Shown here: in pieces, positions 1 through 11,012 of the stretch
Layout of the letters: the number at the start of each line of letters is the position of its first letter
How positions within the stretch are numbered: position 1 is the stretch's first letter
NCBI GenBank assembly: GCA_036788215.1
Contig: DAIQNV010000011.1
Location: 1-57,395, forward strand
Direction of reading: 5' to 3'
DNA: 57,395 nucleotides
Source of the DNA: DAIQNV01 sp036788215
GTDB lineage: Bacteria; Planctomycetota; Phycisphaerae; Phycisphaerales; UBA1924
Program-made: the position numbers and the translations under genes
Notes under the pieces: model-generated
Databases searched by the model: none
What the model saw: the letters and a program-made list of their open reading frames with translations, nothing else
Told to the model about the DNA's origin: nothing

Positions 1-1828
1 CGTCGATGAGCTTGGCGGTCTCTTCGGAGAAGTCGCGCTCCGCCATAAAGGCCTCGCGCGTGTCGGAGCCGGCGTAGCGGACGAAGCCCAGCTTGTCCGA
101 CATGCCCCACTCGGTGATCATGGTGCGGGCGAGGCGGGTGACCTGCTGGATGTCCATCGCGGCGCCCGAGCTGGCGTCGCCCATGGCCTTCTCTTCCGCG
201 ATGCGCCCGCCGCAGAGGACGCGCATGGTGCTGGTGAGCCACTTGAGGCTGTAGCCCATGCGGTCCTTCTCGGGGAGGCTGAAGGTCGCGCCGCCGGCGG
301 CGCCCCTGGCGATGATCGTCACCTTGTGCAGGGGGTCGCTGTCCGAGAGCAGGGCCTGGAGCACCGCGTGGCCCGCCTCGTGGTAGGCGACGAGCTTGTT
401 CTCGTCCGCCTCGCGGACGCGGCTGCGCTTGGCCCGGCCGAACTTGACCTTGTCGCGGGCCTCTTCGAGGTCCTCGTGCTCGACGAAGTCCTTGTTCTGC
501 ATGGTCGCGGCGATGGCGGCCTCGTTGATGATCGCCGCGAGGTCGGCGCCACTGAACATGGGCGTGCCTCGGGCGACGCGCTCGAGGTTGACATCCGGGC
601 CGAGGCGGACCTTCTTGGAGTGGACCTTCAGGATCTCGAGGCGGCCCGTCAGGTCGGGCAGGGGGACGGTGATCTGGCGGTCGAAGCGGCCCGGGCGGAT
701 CAGCGCGGGGTCGAGGACATCGGCGCGGTTGGTCGCGGCGACGACGATGACGCCGTCGCCGCTGGCGAAGCCGTCCATCTCGACGAGGATGGCGTTGAGC
801 GTCTGCTCGCGCTCGTCGTGCCCGCCGGAGCTGAAGCCCCCGCCACGCCGGCGCCCGACCGCGTCGATCTCATCGAGGAAGATGATGCAGGGCGAGGATT
901 CCTTGGCCTGCTTGAAGAGGTCGCGCACGCGGCTCGCGCCCACGCCCACGAACATCTCGACGAAGTCCGAGCCTGAAATGCTGAAGAAGGGCACGTCGGC
1001 CTCGCCCGCGATCGCCTTGGCGAGGAGGGTCTTGCCGCAGCCGGGCTCACCGACGAGGAGCACGCCCCGGGGGATGCGTCCGCCGAGCCTGGTGAACCGC
1101 TTGGGGTTCTTCAGGAACTCGATGATCTCGGTGACTTCTTCCTTGGCCTCGTTGATGCCCGCGACATCCTTGAAGGTGACGCCGGTCATCTCCTTGCTCA
1201 GCGTGCGGTGCCGGCTCTTGCCGAAGTTGCCCAGCATGCCGGCCCCGCCCCCGGCGTTGCGCAGCCCACGGGCAACGAGGAACCAGAGCAGCAGCATGAG
1301 CAGGATGAAGGGGCCGAAGAAGTAGAGCAGGCTCATCCAGGGCGACTGCGGGCGGGCGATGTAGTCGCCCCCGGTCAGCTCCTGCACCTTGTTGCCCACG
1401 ACCTCGCGGTTCACCTCGTTGATCGGGACCGAGACCGTCCGCGCCGCGGCGTCCACCTCGGGCTGCTGCACGCGGGCGGTCAGCGAGGTGTCGCGGACGA
1501 GGATGGAGTCGGGAACGATCTCGTTGTTGCGGTAGTGGGCCTCGAACTCCGCCAGGGTGATCTGCTGGCCCGTGTTCGAGTAGCCGAAGACCGTGACCAG
1601 GAGGAGCACCAGGAGGAGGAGCAGCACGAAGCCAAAGACGCCGCGGTTCGGGGGGCCCGCTTGGGGCTTCCCGCCCGGGCCGGGCTTCCCGTTGGGCTTG
1701 CCGGGCGACTTGCCGCTCGAGCCTTCGGTGTCGGTGCCCTTGTTGGCGTCGGGCTCCTGGGCGAAAGAGGCCCGGAGGGCGACGAGCGGGCTGCGGTGCG
1801 TGAAGGTCTTCATCATCGGTATGCGCAT
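1..1828 (-). CDS. ftsH: ATP-dependent zinc metalloprotease FtsH (C-terminus beyond window)
   Basis: Membrane-anchored AAA+ protease that degrades misfolded membrane proteins and short-lived regulators. About 609 residues are visible. They comprise a Gly/Pro/Lys-rich N-terminal stretch, a first membrane helix (GVFGFVLLLLLVLLLVTVF), a periplasmic segment, a second helix (LYFFGPFILMLLLLWFL), the AAA module with Walker A GEPGCGKT near residue 260, Walker B IIFLDEID and the second region of homology ending in RPGRFDRQ, then the zinc motif HEAGH near residue 482. The start ATG at 1828 reads MRIPMMKTF; an in-frame ATG at 1816 is equally possible and neither has a clear ribosome site. The reading frame runs off the left edge, so the C-terminal tail is not seen. 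Confidence 0.96.
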   Translation of the reverse strand, partial: MRIPMMKTFTHRSPLVALRASFAQEPDANKGTDTEGSSGKSPGKPNGKPGPGGKPQAGPPNRGVFGFVLLLLLVLLLVTVFGYSNTGQQITLAEFEAHYRNNEIVPDSILVRDTSLTARVQQPEVDAAARTVSVPINEVNREVVGNKVQELTGGDYIARPQSPWMSLLYFFGPFILLMLLLWFLVARGLRNAGGGAGMLGNFGKSRHRTLSKEMTGVTFKDVAGINEAKEEVTEIIEFLKNPKRFTRLGGRIPRGVLLVGEPGCGKTLLAKAIAGEADVPFFSISGSDFVEMFVGVGASRVRDLFKQAKESSPCIIFLDEIDAVGRRRGGGFSSGGHDEREQTLNAILVEMDGFASGDGVIVVAATNRADVLDPALIRPGRFDRQITVPLPDLTGRLEILKVHSKKVRLGPDVNLERVARGTPMFSGADLAAIINEAAIAATMQNKDFVEHEDLEEARDKVKFGRAKRSRVREADENKLVAYHEAGHAVLQALLSDSDPLHKVTIIARGAAGGATFSLPEKDRMGYSLKWLTSTMRVLCGGRIAEEKAMGDASSGAAMDIQQVTRLARTMITEWGMSDKLGFVRYAGSDTREAFMAERDFSEETAKLID

Positions 1829-2134
1829 CGGCTGAGCCGGCCGGCGGATTCCCGCCCGCGGGCTACTTTGAGCGATTTGCCCCGCTCGTCGCGGGGCCCG
1901 CCCCGATCCTCCGCTGCCCCGGTCCCCACGAGGGATCGGGCACGACCGGACCGGGCGACGGGTCCGCGGGACAGGCTAGTCCGCGCCGGACCTTGGGGTC
2001 CGGTCCCACTACGAGGTGCCGGACGGGATGTGTTCGAGATCGGAGGGACATTGGTTTCTGATTCGCGGGCGCGACCACGACCGATTCCCCGGATCCGGTG
2101 TACTGGGCCGAGCGGTCGGCGTGGGTGCGATGGG
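1829..2134. other. 306-bp intergenic region between lptE end and ftsH start
   Basis: No convincing gene or RNA gene. It holds a perfect 7-bp hairpin at 1986-2003 (arms CCGGACC/GGTCCGG, loop TTGG) without a T tract on either side. On the minus strand a TAGCCT -10-like hexamer follows that hairpin and could serve ftsH. I see no strong -35 partner. Confidence 0.4.
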
Positions 2135-2650
2135 TCACCACGCGGATCGCAGTTCGCCCACGATCCGGCGGGCGAGTTCGTCGATCGCGTCCCGCTGGCC
2201 CATTTCCAGGCGCTCGCCCGGGCCTCCCGCGACGCCCTGGGCGGGGATGAAGGTCGACGCGGCCTGGAAGTTCTGGCGCTCGAGCAGCAGTTCTCCGGTG
2301 CGGTTGTCGCGCCACTCGAAGTCCACGATGAGCGTCAGGGACTGCTCCTGCGCGAGCCCGGTCTCGGGCACGATGCTGAGGGTCTGCAGGCGGGCGTCGC
2401 GGATGGTGCCCGAGAGCGTCGTGTCCGCGGCCTGGCCCTGGGTGATCCGCCAAGGGGTCTGGGTCTGGAGCCTCTTGGCGATGGCGTCGGTCAGGTCGGC
2501 CTCGATGCCGGTCTGGAAGGTCGTGTTGTCGAAGATCGGGAGCGAAACGGTGCTCACGCGGTCGGAATAGGTCGAGCCCCAGGTGTAACCACAGCCCGAG
2601 AGCGTTCCCGAGCCCAGGAGCACCAGCATGATCGCGAGGGCGCGTCTCAA
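2135..2650 (-). CDS. lptE: LptE-like LPS-assembly outer-membrane lipoprotein
   Basis: Predicted lipoprotein subunit of the LPS translocon that helps LptD insert lipopolysaccharide in the outer leaflet. I choose the TTG start at 2650, which overlaps the stop of bamD as TTGA. It gives an arginine-bearing signal peptide (MRRALAIMLVLLGSGT) ending in lipobox LSGC, followed at once by GYTWGS. The only in-frame ATG, at 2629, would remove both arginines. The mature protein of about 150 residues shows the family pattern of a GY..G start, a tandem alpha/beta core with D..A...L..R, and a C-terminal amphipathic helix with DELARRIVGELR. It is co-transcribed with and translationally coupled to the upstream gene. 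A generic planctomycete LPS lipoprotein is the main alternative. Confidence 0.8.
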   Translation of the reverse strand: MRRALAIMLVLLGSGTLSGCGYTWGSTYSDRVSTVSLPIFDNTTFQTGIEADLTDAIAKRLQTQTPWRITQGQAADTTLSGTIRDARLQTLSIVPETGLAQEQSLTLIVDFEWRDNRTGELLLERQNFQAASTFIPAQGVAGGPGERLEMGQRDAIDELARRIVGELRSAW

Positions 2651-3717
2651 CGGCTCGCCCCCGGTCCCCGGTCGCCGGTCGTTCCGTCGTCCTCGAACCA
2701 GCCCCGTTCCTCCATGATGTCGAGGGCCCGCTGGGCGGCTGAGGAGCGCGGGTGCTTTCTGATCAGGCGCCGGAGCGTGAACTGGCCCGAGGGCTCCGAG
2801 CCGGTCCTGATGTACCACTCCGCGGTCTCGAGCATCTGGGCGGCCCGGGACTCGTCGATGCGCTCGTCGAGACCATTGATGACCGGGCTCGTCGCGGCGT
2901 CGGCGGGGTAGCGGGAGCGGTAGCGGTCGATCAGGAGGCGTGCCTCGAGCAGGCTCGACGCGTCGTACGCGGGTCCCTTGAAGGCGGCGACATTGCTGAA
3001 GATCTGCCCGAGCAGGGCCTGGCGGGCCCGGGGGCTCTCCGGGTAGTTCTGGCGGAAGATCGAGTACATCTCCGACGCGAGGCGCAGGTCGCCCCGGTTG
3101 TAGTAGTGCTCCGCGAGGCGGAAGGCGGCGTCCTCCGCCAGCGTGGACTGCGGGAGACGCTCCTGGACGCGGATGAGCAGTTCCTCACCGGTGGTGCGGG
3201 AGCCATCGATCCGCAGGCCGAGGAACTTGCGCTTGAGCCCGTCGAGGTAGGCAAAGGCGATGTCCGCCTCGCGCTGCAGGGCCCGGATGTACTCGTCGGA
3301 CGCTGGGAAATCGGTGATCACCGTCTCGTAGTCGTAGAGGGCGTCGTACTCGTTGCCCCTCTCGAGCTTGGCGTCGCCCCTGAGGAGGTAGGCCCGGGGC
3401 AGAAGGGCGTTGTCCGTGCGCTTGTTCTCGCGGATCCAGTGGTTGAGCTTCTTCTGGGCCCTTTTGCCCTCGCCCTCCGCGATGAGCCTGGCGGCGGTCG
3501 CCATCACGCCCGCGTCGGAGTCGGGGTCGGGCTCGGAGGCGCGCTGCCAGGAGCCATCGGGCGACAGGGTGAACCCCGCCCCACCCGCCCCACCCGCCCC
3601 ACCCCGGCCGGTGTCCGGCGGGGCGGATTCGGGCTGAGCGAGTGCGCCGGAACAGATGAAGGCGGCGAACATCGCCGCTCTCAGGCCGGTCACTCGGCTC
3701 GGTCGTACCCTCGACAT
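2647..3717 (-). CDS. bamD: BamD-like tetratricopeptide outer-membrane assembly protein
   Basis: Helical-repeat protein resembling BamD, which helps BamA fold beta-barrel proteins. It has 356 residues: a signal peptide (residues 1-27, cleaved near ALA-QP), a Gly/Ala linker encoded by a 9-bp G-rich tandem repeat (around residues 37-48), then tandem TPR-like helices with typical motifs (AFRLAEHYYNRGDLRLA and PESPRARQALLGQI). Unlike classical BamD it has no lipobox cysteine: the only cysteine in the signal region is in AFICSG, which does not fit. It may therefore be periplasmic or anchored by partners. It precedes lptE with a TTGA overlap, supporting an envelope-biogenesis operon. Start ATG 3717 lies 6 nt after a TATCCT box. 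Confidence 0.75.
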   Translation of the reverse strand: MSRVRPSRVTGLRAAMFAAFICSGALAQPESAPPDTGRGGAGGAGGAGFTLSPDGSWQRASEPDPDSDAGVMATAARLIAEGEGKRAQKKLNHWIRENKRTDNALLPRAYLLRGDAKLERGNEYDALYDYETVITDFPASDEYIRALQREADIAFAYLDGLKRKFLGLRIDGSRTTGEELLIRVQERLPQSTLAEDAAFRLAEHYYNRGDLRLASEMYSIFRQNYPESPRARQALLGQIFSNVAAFKGPAYDASSLLEARLLIDRYRSRYPADAATSPVINGLDERIDESRAAQMLETAEWYIRTGSEPSGQFTLRRLIRKHPRSSAAQRALDIMEERGWFEDDGTTGDRGPGASR

Positions 3718-3723
3718 GTCGCG

Positions 3724-3729
3724 AGGATA
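3724..3729 (-). promoter_or_regulatory. -10-like box for bamD-lptE (leaderless pattern)
   Basis: Minus-strand TATCCT ends 6 nt before the bamD ATG, and no Shine-Dalgarno lies between. It matches the TANNNT-plus-short-gap pattern repeated through the window. No convincing -35 was seen. Confidence 0.45.
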
Positions 3730-3774
3730 CTCGCCCCGGGCCCGGCAGGACGGCAGCGGGGCATCGGAGGCGGA

Positions 3775-5072
3775 GTGGACGGACCCGGATCACAGGCTCG
3801 GCGGGGGATCATCACCGGGATGGGGGCGGTGTCGCCCCTGGGGATCGGCGTGCGGGCGCTCGCGGCGGGCGGGCGGGCGGGCCGGACGGGCGTGCGCACG
3901 CTCGAGCCGGGCTGGGGCGAGCGGGCGGGGGTGACCGCGAGCGTCGCGGCGCGGTGCTGGGATTGGGACCCTGAGTCGGTGATGCGGGACGGCGAGTCCC
4001 TGAAGCTGCCCAGGCTGGTGCCCATGGCGCTCGGCGCCGCGCGCGAGGCGCTGGGGCAGGCGGGGCTCGGGGAGATCGCGGAGGACCCTGCGCAGAGCCG
4101 TCGGGTGGGGCTGATCCTGGGGACCGGGGGCGGGGGGATCGACTTCACGGGGGCGCAGTACCGGGCGCAGTTTGCGGGCCACAGGCCCAGCCTGTGGACG
4201 ATCACGAACGCGACGCACGGGAACTTGGCCGGGGAACTCAGCATCCGGCTCGGGCTGCGGGGGCCCAGCCTGTGCGTCTCGACGGGGTGCGCGAGCGGGA
4301 GCGATGCGGTGGGCCTGGCGCTCGATCAATTGCGGGCCGGGCGCGTGGGGTCGCCCGACGCGTGGGTGGTGATCGGGGCGGATGCGCACATCGAGCCCGA
4401 GCCCCTGCGGGCGATGGAACTGCTCGGGGTGATCTCGACGCGGGACTTCCGGGGGAACCCGGAGACGGCGGGGACCGCGTCGCGCCCGTTTGATGCGAGG
4501 CGGGACGGGTTCGTCCTGGGCGAGGGGGCGTGGGCGGTGGTGATCGAGCGGGCGGGGTTTGCGGAGGAGCGAGCAGCGAGAGCGGTGGGGGAGGTGCTGG
4601 GGTACGGGGCGACCTGTGACGCGTATCACCGCGTGCGCCCCGCGCCGGATATGGAGGAGTGCGCCCGGGCGATGACGCTGGCGTGCGCGGACGCGGAGGT
4701 GGGCCCCGATGAGATCGAGATCCTGCACTACCACGGGACCGCGACCGAGCTGAACGATCGGCTGGAGACCGAGGCGGTGAAGCGGGCGTTCGGGGAGCAC
4801 GCGGCGAGGCTGGTGGGCCATTCGATCAAGGGGGCGATCGGGCACCCTCAGGGGGCGAGCGGGATGGCGAGTTTGGTCTCGACGCTGGCGGGGCTGACCG
4901 GGGCGGACGGGGGCGAGCCCTTCAGCCTGCCGACGGCCAATCTGGTCGAGCGGGACCCGGGTTGCGACCTTGAGTACACGCCGTTGGAGGCCCGGGCGAC
5001 GGGGGCGCGGGTGGCGATGATCAGTTGTTTGGCGTTCGGGGCGAAGAACAGCATGCTGGTGGTGCGGGCGAG
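3775..5072 (+). CDS. fabF: 3-oxoacyl-ACP synthase II (FabF/KAS II family), 3' end in gap
   Basis: Condensing enzyme that extends acyl-ACP with malonyl-ACP in type II fatty-acid or polyketide synthesis. The GTG start at 3775 has GGAGG a few bases upstream. The thiolase fold is complete up to the gap: TGMGAVSPLG at the N-terminus, active-site cysteine in STGCASG (about residue 172), and catalytic histidines in HYHGTAT and GAIGHPQGASG. The final visible stretch (SCLAFGAKNSMLVVRA) corresponds to the usual C-terminal strand, so only a few codons should be missing. The last motif is CLAFGAKN rather than the common FGFGG.N. It is divergent from bamD with 57 bp between starts. No acpP or fabD is beside it. 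Confidence 0.9.
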
Positions 5073-5172
5073 NNNNNNNNNNNNNNNNNNNNNNNNNNNN
5101 NNNNNNNNNNNNNNNNNNNNNNNNNNNNNNNNNNNNNNNNNNNNNNNNNNNNNNNNNNNNNNNNNNNNNNNN
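5073..5172. other. Assembly gap (100 N)
   Basis: Exactly 100 undetermined bases, which is the conventional placeholder for a scaffold join of unknown length. The end of the ketosynthase gene and the start of the sulfotransferase gene lie inside or near it. Linkage across it rests on scaffolding only. Confidence 0.99.
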
Positions 5173-5822
5173 GTTCGGGCATCCGGCGGACGGTGGTGGC
5201 GACCTTTCCGCGGTCCGGGCACCACCTGCTCGAGCGACTGGTGCGGGGGTGCTATCCGGCGGGGGCGGTGTCGTACTGCGATGTGCACCAGGAGCCGGGG
5301 CGGCGGCTCTCGGCGTGCCCGGCGACGAACCTGCAGAAGACGCACGACCTGGAGAACGACGAGCCGGTCTCGGCGGAGTATCAGCACCTCGTGCAGGTGC
5401 GGTATCCCCTGGAGTCGCTCGCGTCGTGGTACACGATGGCGGTGAAGGCGAGCGAGCTCCCGGACACGATCGAGGCGTGGCGCGGGTACGCGCAGGCGAC
5501 CTCGATCATGTGGCTGCGGTTCTGGAAGAAGTGGGTGCTCGGGGGGGTGCCCAACCGGATGATCGTGGAGTACGCGGCGCTCATGGACGACCCGGCGGGG
5601 ACGATGCGCGGGGTGGTCGATTTCCTGGGCGGGCCGGCGGTGGATGACGCGACGATCGGGCGCATCGTCGAGGCGGAGGGCGTGCGCCCGCGCCGGGCGT
5701 TCGGCGACTTCCGGTACGCGGGCGACCCCTTCGCCGAGCAGTTGGCGGGGTACTTCCGCTCGGTGCCCGGGGTGGATGTCGACGCGGGGCGGCTGGATCT
5801 TTCGGGCTTGCCATGGAACTGA
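5173..5822 (+). CDS. Sulfotransferase domain protein (5' end in gap)
   Basis: About 215 residues are visible after the gap. The sequence begins with TFPRSGHHLLERLV, which is the 5'-phosphosulfate-binding loop of PAPS-dependent sulfotransferases. Further on it has the RYPLESLASWY region and the 3'-phosphate-binding type motif YAALMDDPAGTMR..VDFLGG. Such enzymes move sulfate from PAPS onto carbohydrate, lipid or small-molecule hydroxyls; the substrate cannot be told here. The stop codon overlaps the start of the LysR gene by 10 bp, which argues for co-transcription. The start codon is not visible. Confidence 0.8.
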
Positions 5823-6694
5823 CCGCGTTGCGTCAGCTCGTCGCGATCGCTGAAGCGGGGCATATGACCCGCGCAGCGCACGCGCTGGGCGTCACGCAGC
5901 CCACGCTGTCGGCGATGGTGCGCCGGCTGGAGGAGGAGCTCGGGGTTGAACTGTTCCATCGCACGCCCCGGGGCGTCGTGCCCACCGAGGCGGGGCGGGC
6001 GCTGATCGAGCACGCGGCGGAGGCGATCCGCGCCGCGGACCGGGGCGTTGAGGCGGTGCGGGCGATCGCGGGGCTGGAGGCGGGGTCGGTGCGCGTCGGC
6101 GGGGGGGCGACCGCGATGGGGGCGCTCCTGCCGGGCGTCATCGGGCGCGTGAGGCGGGACCATCCCGGGCTGCGGTTCACGGCGCGCGAAGGGGGCAGCG
6201 CCGCGGTCACCGCAGCGGTGCGATCCGGGGAACTGGACCTCGGGATCGTGACGCTGGCCGAAGACAGCGGGCCGGGTGACGACCTGATCGTGACCGCGAC
6301 ACTCACGGATGAACTGACGCTGATCGTGCCCCCCGAGCATCGCCTCGCACCAAAGAAGACCTTCCGTTTCGCGGATCTGGCGGGGGAGCCGGTCGTCGCC
6401 TTCGAGGCGGGCAGCGCGGTGCGGGAGGTCATCGACGGTGCCGCGGCGCGGCACGGGGTGACGCTCGATGTCGTGGTCGAACTGCGGAGCATCCAGTCGA
6501 TCGAGCGGATGGTCGAGGTGGGCGTGGGCGTGGGGTTCGTCAGCCGGCTGGCCGGCGGGACGGGGGGCCTGCGGTGCGCCGACGGCGCGCTGACGCGGCG
6601 CTTGGGGGTGGTCCGCCGGGCCGACCGCGTGCCCAGCCCGGCGGTGGCGCTCTTCGAGCGCGAATTGCTTGCGTCGGTCCGGTCCGGCGGGTGA
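5813..6694 (+). CDS. LysR-type transcriptional regulator
   Basis: 293 residues. An N-terminal winged helix-turn-helix (residues about 1-60, MTRAAHALGVTQPTLSAMVRRLEEELG then LFHRTPRG) is followed by the linker helix and a periplasmic-binding-protein-like effector domain from about residue 90. This is the standard LTTR layout and length. The ATG lies within the end of the sulfotransferase gene, so the two are probably one transcript; a regulator overlapping its predecessor on the same strand is less usual than the divergent LTTR layout. The effector is unknown. The gene converges with DUF1328, with 12 bp between stops. Confidence 0.9.
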   Translation: MELTALRQLVAIAEAGHMTRAAHALGVTQPTLSAMVRRLEEELGVELFHRTPRGVVPTEAGRALIEHAAEAIRAADRGVEAVRAIAGLEAGSVRVGGGATAMGALLPGVIGRVRRDHPGLRFTAREGGSAAVTAAVRSGELDLGIVTLAEDSGPGDDLIVTATLTDELTLIVPPEHRLAPKKTFRFADLAGEPVVAFEAGSAVREVIDGAAARHGVTLDVVVELRSIQSIERMVEVGVGVGFVSRLAGGTGGLRCADGALTRRLGVVRRADRVPSPAVALFERELLASVRSGG

Positions 6695-6706
6695 ATCGGC
6701 GTTGCG

Positions 6707-6880
6707 TCAGGCGACCGATTTGCCTCGGGCGGCGCGGATGGCGAAGGAAACGACCGTCAGCACGAGGAAGACGACGAACAGGATCCACGCGATGTTCGCC
6801 GAGACGGCTGCGGTGCCGCTGAGGCCCAGGATCGCGGCGATGATCGCGAGGATGAGGAACAGAATGGCGAGGCCGAGCAT
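6707..6880 (-). CDS. DUF1328 family small membrane protein
   Basis: 57 residues forming two hydrophobic helices (MLGLAILFLILAIIAAILGLSG and ANIAWILFVVFLVLTVVSFAI) followed by a basic tail RAARGKSVA, typical in size and layout of DUF1328/YtjA-like proteins. The start at 6880 is set by AAAGGAG spaced 5 nt upstream; a longer frame to 6913 has no such site. The function of the family is unknown and several members are linked to stress responses. Confidence 0.85.
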   Translation of the reverse strand: MLGLAILFLILAIIAAILGLSGTAAVSANIAWILFVVFLVLTVVSFAIRAARGKSVA

Positions 6881-7017
6881 GGGAGCTCCTTTCAGAGAGA
6901 TCTTCCGACACAAGGAGCGTCAGACGACCGCGTGAATGGGCCGTGAGGTCCCGATGAATCGGGGCTGATGTCGCTTTTGTGCTCGACAGGCACGCCCGGA
7001 GCGCGCAGCATGGGGGC

Positions 7018-7233
7018 ATGGGACGCGGCTCCAAGGCTCGCTGGATCACTTTCGTGATCGTTCAGGTTGGGCTCGCCGTGGTGTGGTGGTATGTCGCGCT
7101 CGGCATCACCATTTCCACGGCGGGGGTGCGTGGGTTCGCAGCGTCGGCCCAATTTGGGGTGTTCGGCGTGCTGGTCGTCGTCTCGGTGGGGCTGCATCTC
7201 GGGGCGATGCTGGGCGACCCCGGTAGTCATTGA
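7018..7233 (+). CDS. Hypothetical small membrane protein
   Basis: A 71-residue open frame with a basic start (MGRGSKARW) and two predicted membrane segments (ITFVIVQVGLAVVWWYVALGITI and FGVFGVLVVVSVGLHLGAM). An in-frame ATG at 6979 would add 13 residues that do not look like protein. There is no clear ribosome site and no recognised family. Its last codons overlap the first dyad of the acnA operator. It may be a real two-helix protein or a chance frame. Confidence 0.4.
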   Translation: MGRGSKARWITFVIVQVGLAVVWWYVALGITISTAGVRGFAASAQFGVFGVLVVVSVGLHLGAMLGDPGSH

Positions 7234-7274
7234 TCAGATCAATGAATACTGTAGACTCGATTGATTGGATCAAT
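7229..7274 (+). promoter_or_regulatory. Paired dyad operator and promoter of acnA
   Basis: Two 15-bp dyads of the form ATTGAT-N3-ATCAAT lie at 7229-7243 (spacer CAG) and 7260-7274 (spacer TGG), centres 31 bp apart, or about three helical turns. A sigma-70-like promoter threads through them: TTGATC at 7230-7235, 16 bp, TAGACT at 7252-7257. The first dyad covers the -35 box and the second covers the expected start site. The segment is strikingly AT-rich for this genome. A repressor binding both sites is the simplest reading. Confidence 0.7.
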
Positions 7275-7344
7275 CATGCGGTCTGTCCGATGATGTGGAG
7301 CGATCCGGCCCGCATCCCGGGCCTCCTCAGTAAGGAACACCGCC

Positions 7345-10234
<2,890 letters not shown>

Positions 10235-10242
<8 letters not shown>

Positions 10243-10981
10243 CATCGCGGCGACACTCGCCGAACAACCGGGGGCGGTGCACTACCTGCCCATCCTGACG
10301 ACGCTGATCTCGGCGGCCTTCCTCGCCGTCCTCGTCCGCCGGGCTGTTCCGCGCGGGTGGCCCCCGCACCTCGTGTGGTGGGGCATCGGCGTCTTCTTCT
10401 ACGGACTCGGCACGCTTCTGGAGTCCGCCATCACGCTGTTCGGCAACGGGCCCACGCTCAACCGGCTGTGGTACTGGGCCGGGGCGATCCTCGGGGGGTA
10501 CCCACTCGCGACCGGCACGGTCTATCTGCTCATGGCCCGCCGCTGGGCCAACATCCTGACGGGCGTCACGCTCGTCATGGTCGTCTTCGCGTCGGTCTGC
10601 GTGCTCATCACGCCCCTGAACTTCGAAAACCTCGAGCCTCATCGTCCTTCGGGAGCGATCATCGGCTGGCAGTGGGTCCGCCTGCTCACGCCCTTCATCA
10701 ATGGATACGCCGCCCTCTTTCTCGTCGGCGGAGCGCTTTGGTCGAGCACGAAGTTCTTCATCAAGGGAAACGAGGGCCGGCGGGCCGCCGGCACGGCCCT
10801 CATCGCGCTCGGGGGCCTGCTCCCGGGCATCGGGGGCGGCATGGCCAAGGCGGGTATCGTCGAGGCCCTTTACATCGGCGAGCTCGCGGGCCTCATTCTC
10901 ATCTGGCTGGGCTACGAGCTCTGCACCCGCCGCCCCGCCGCCGCCGCCGCCCCGGTGACCCCCGTCCCCGTGTCGACCTGA
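10235..10981 (+). CDS. Seven-helix integral membrane protein of unknown function
   Basis: 248 residues with about seven hydrophobic segments (near 20-37, 46-66, 78-100, 105-124, 150-170, 182-203, 210-229) and a short Ala/Pro-rich cytoplasmic tail. I do not recognise a family. The ATG overlaps the end of acnA by 8 bp, so it is probably translated from the acnA message. The Trp/Tyr-rich helices (LVWWGIGVFFYG, RLWYWAGAI) contain no obvious heme or metal ligands. Confidence 0.75.
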
Positions 10982-11000
10982 CGCCGCTCGCTTCTCCGCG

Positions 11001-11006
11001 TACGCT
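11001..11006 (+). promoter_or_regulatory. -10-like box for recQ (leaderless pattern)
   Basis: TACGCT ends 6 nt before the GTG start codon of recQ. A CTGACG hexamer lies 17 bp upstream of it and could be the -35. There is no Shine-Dalgarno. Confidence 0.55.
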
Positions 11007-11012
11007 CGCCCG

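Noticed and set aside
1986..2003. Intrinsic terminator for lptE
   Set aside because: The hairpin is perfect, but it is 130 bp beyond the stop codon and has no T tract on the minus strand.
7229..7274. FNR/CRP-type site upstream of acnA
   Set aside because: The half-sites TTGAT/ATCAA resemble FNR, but the spacer is 3 bp rather than 4 in both copies, so a different regulator is more likely.
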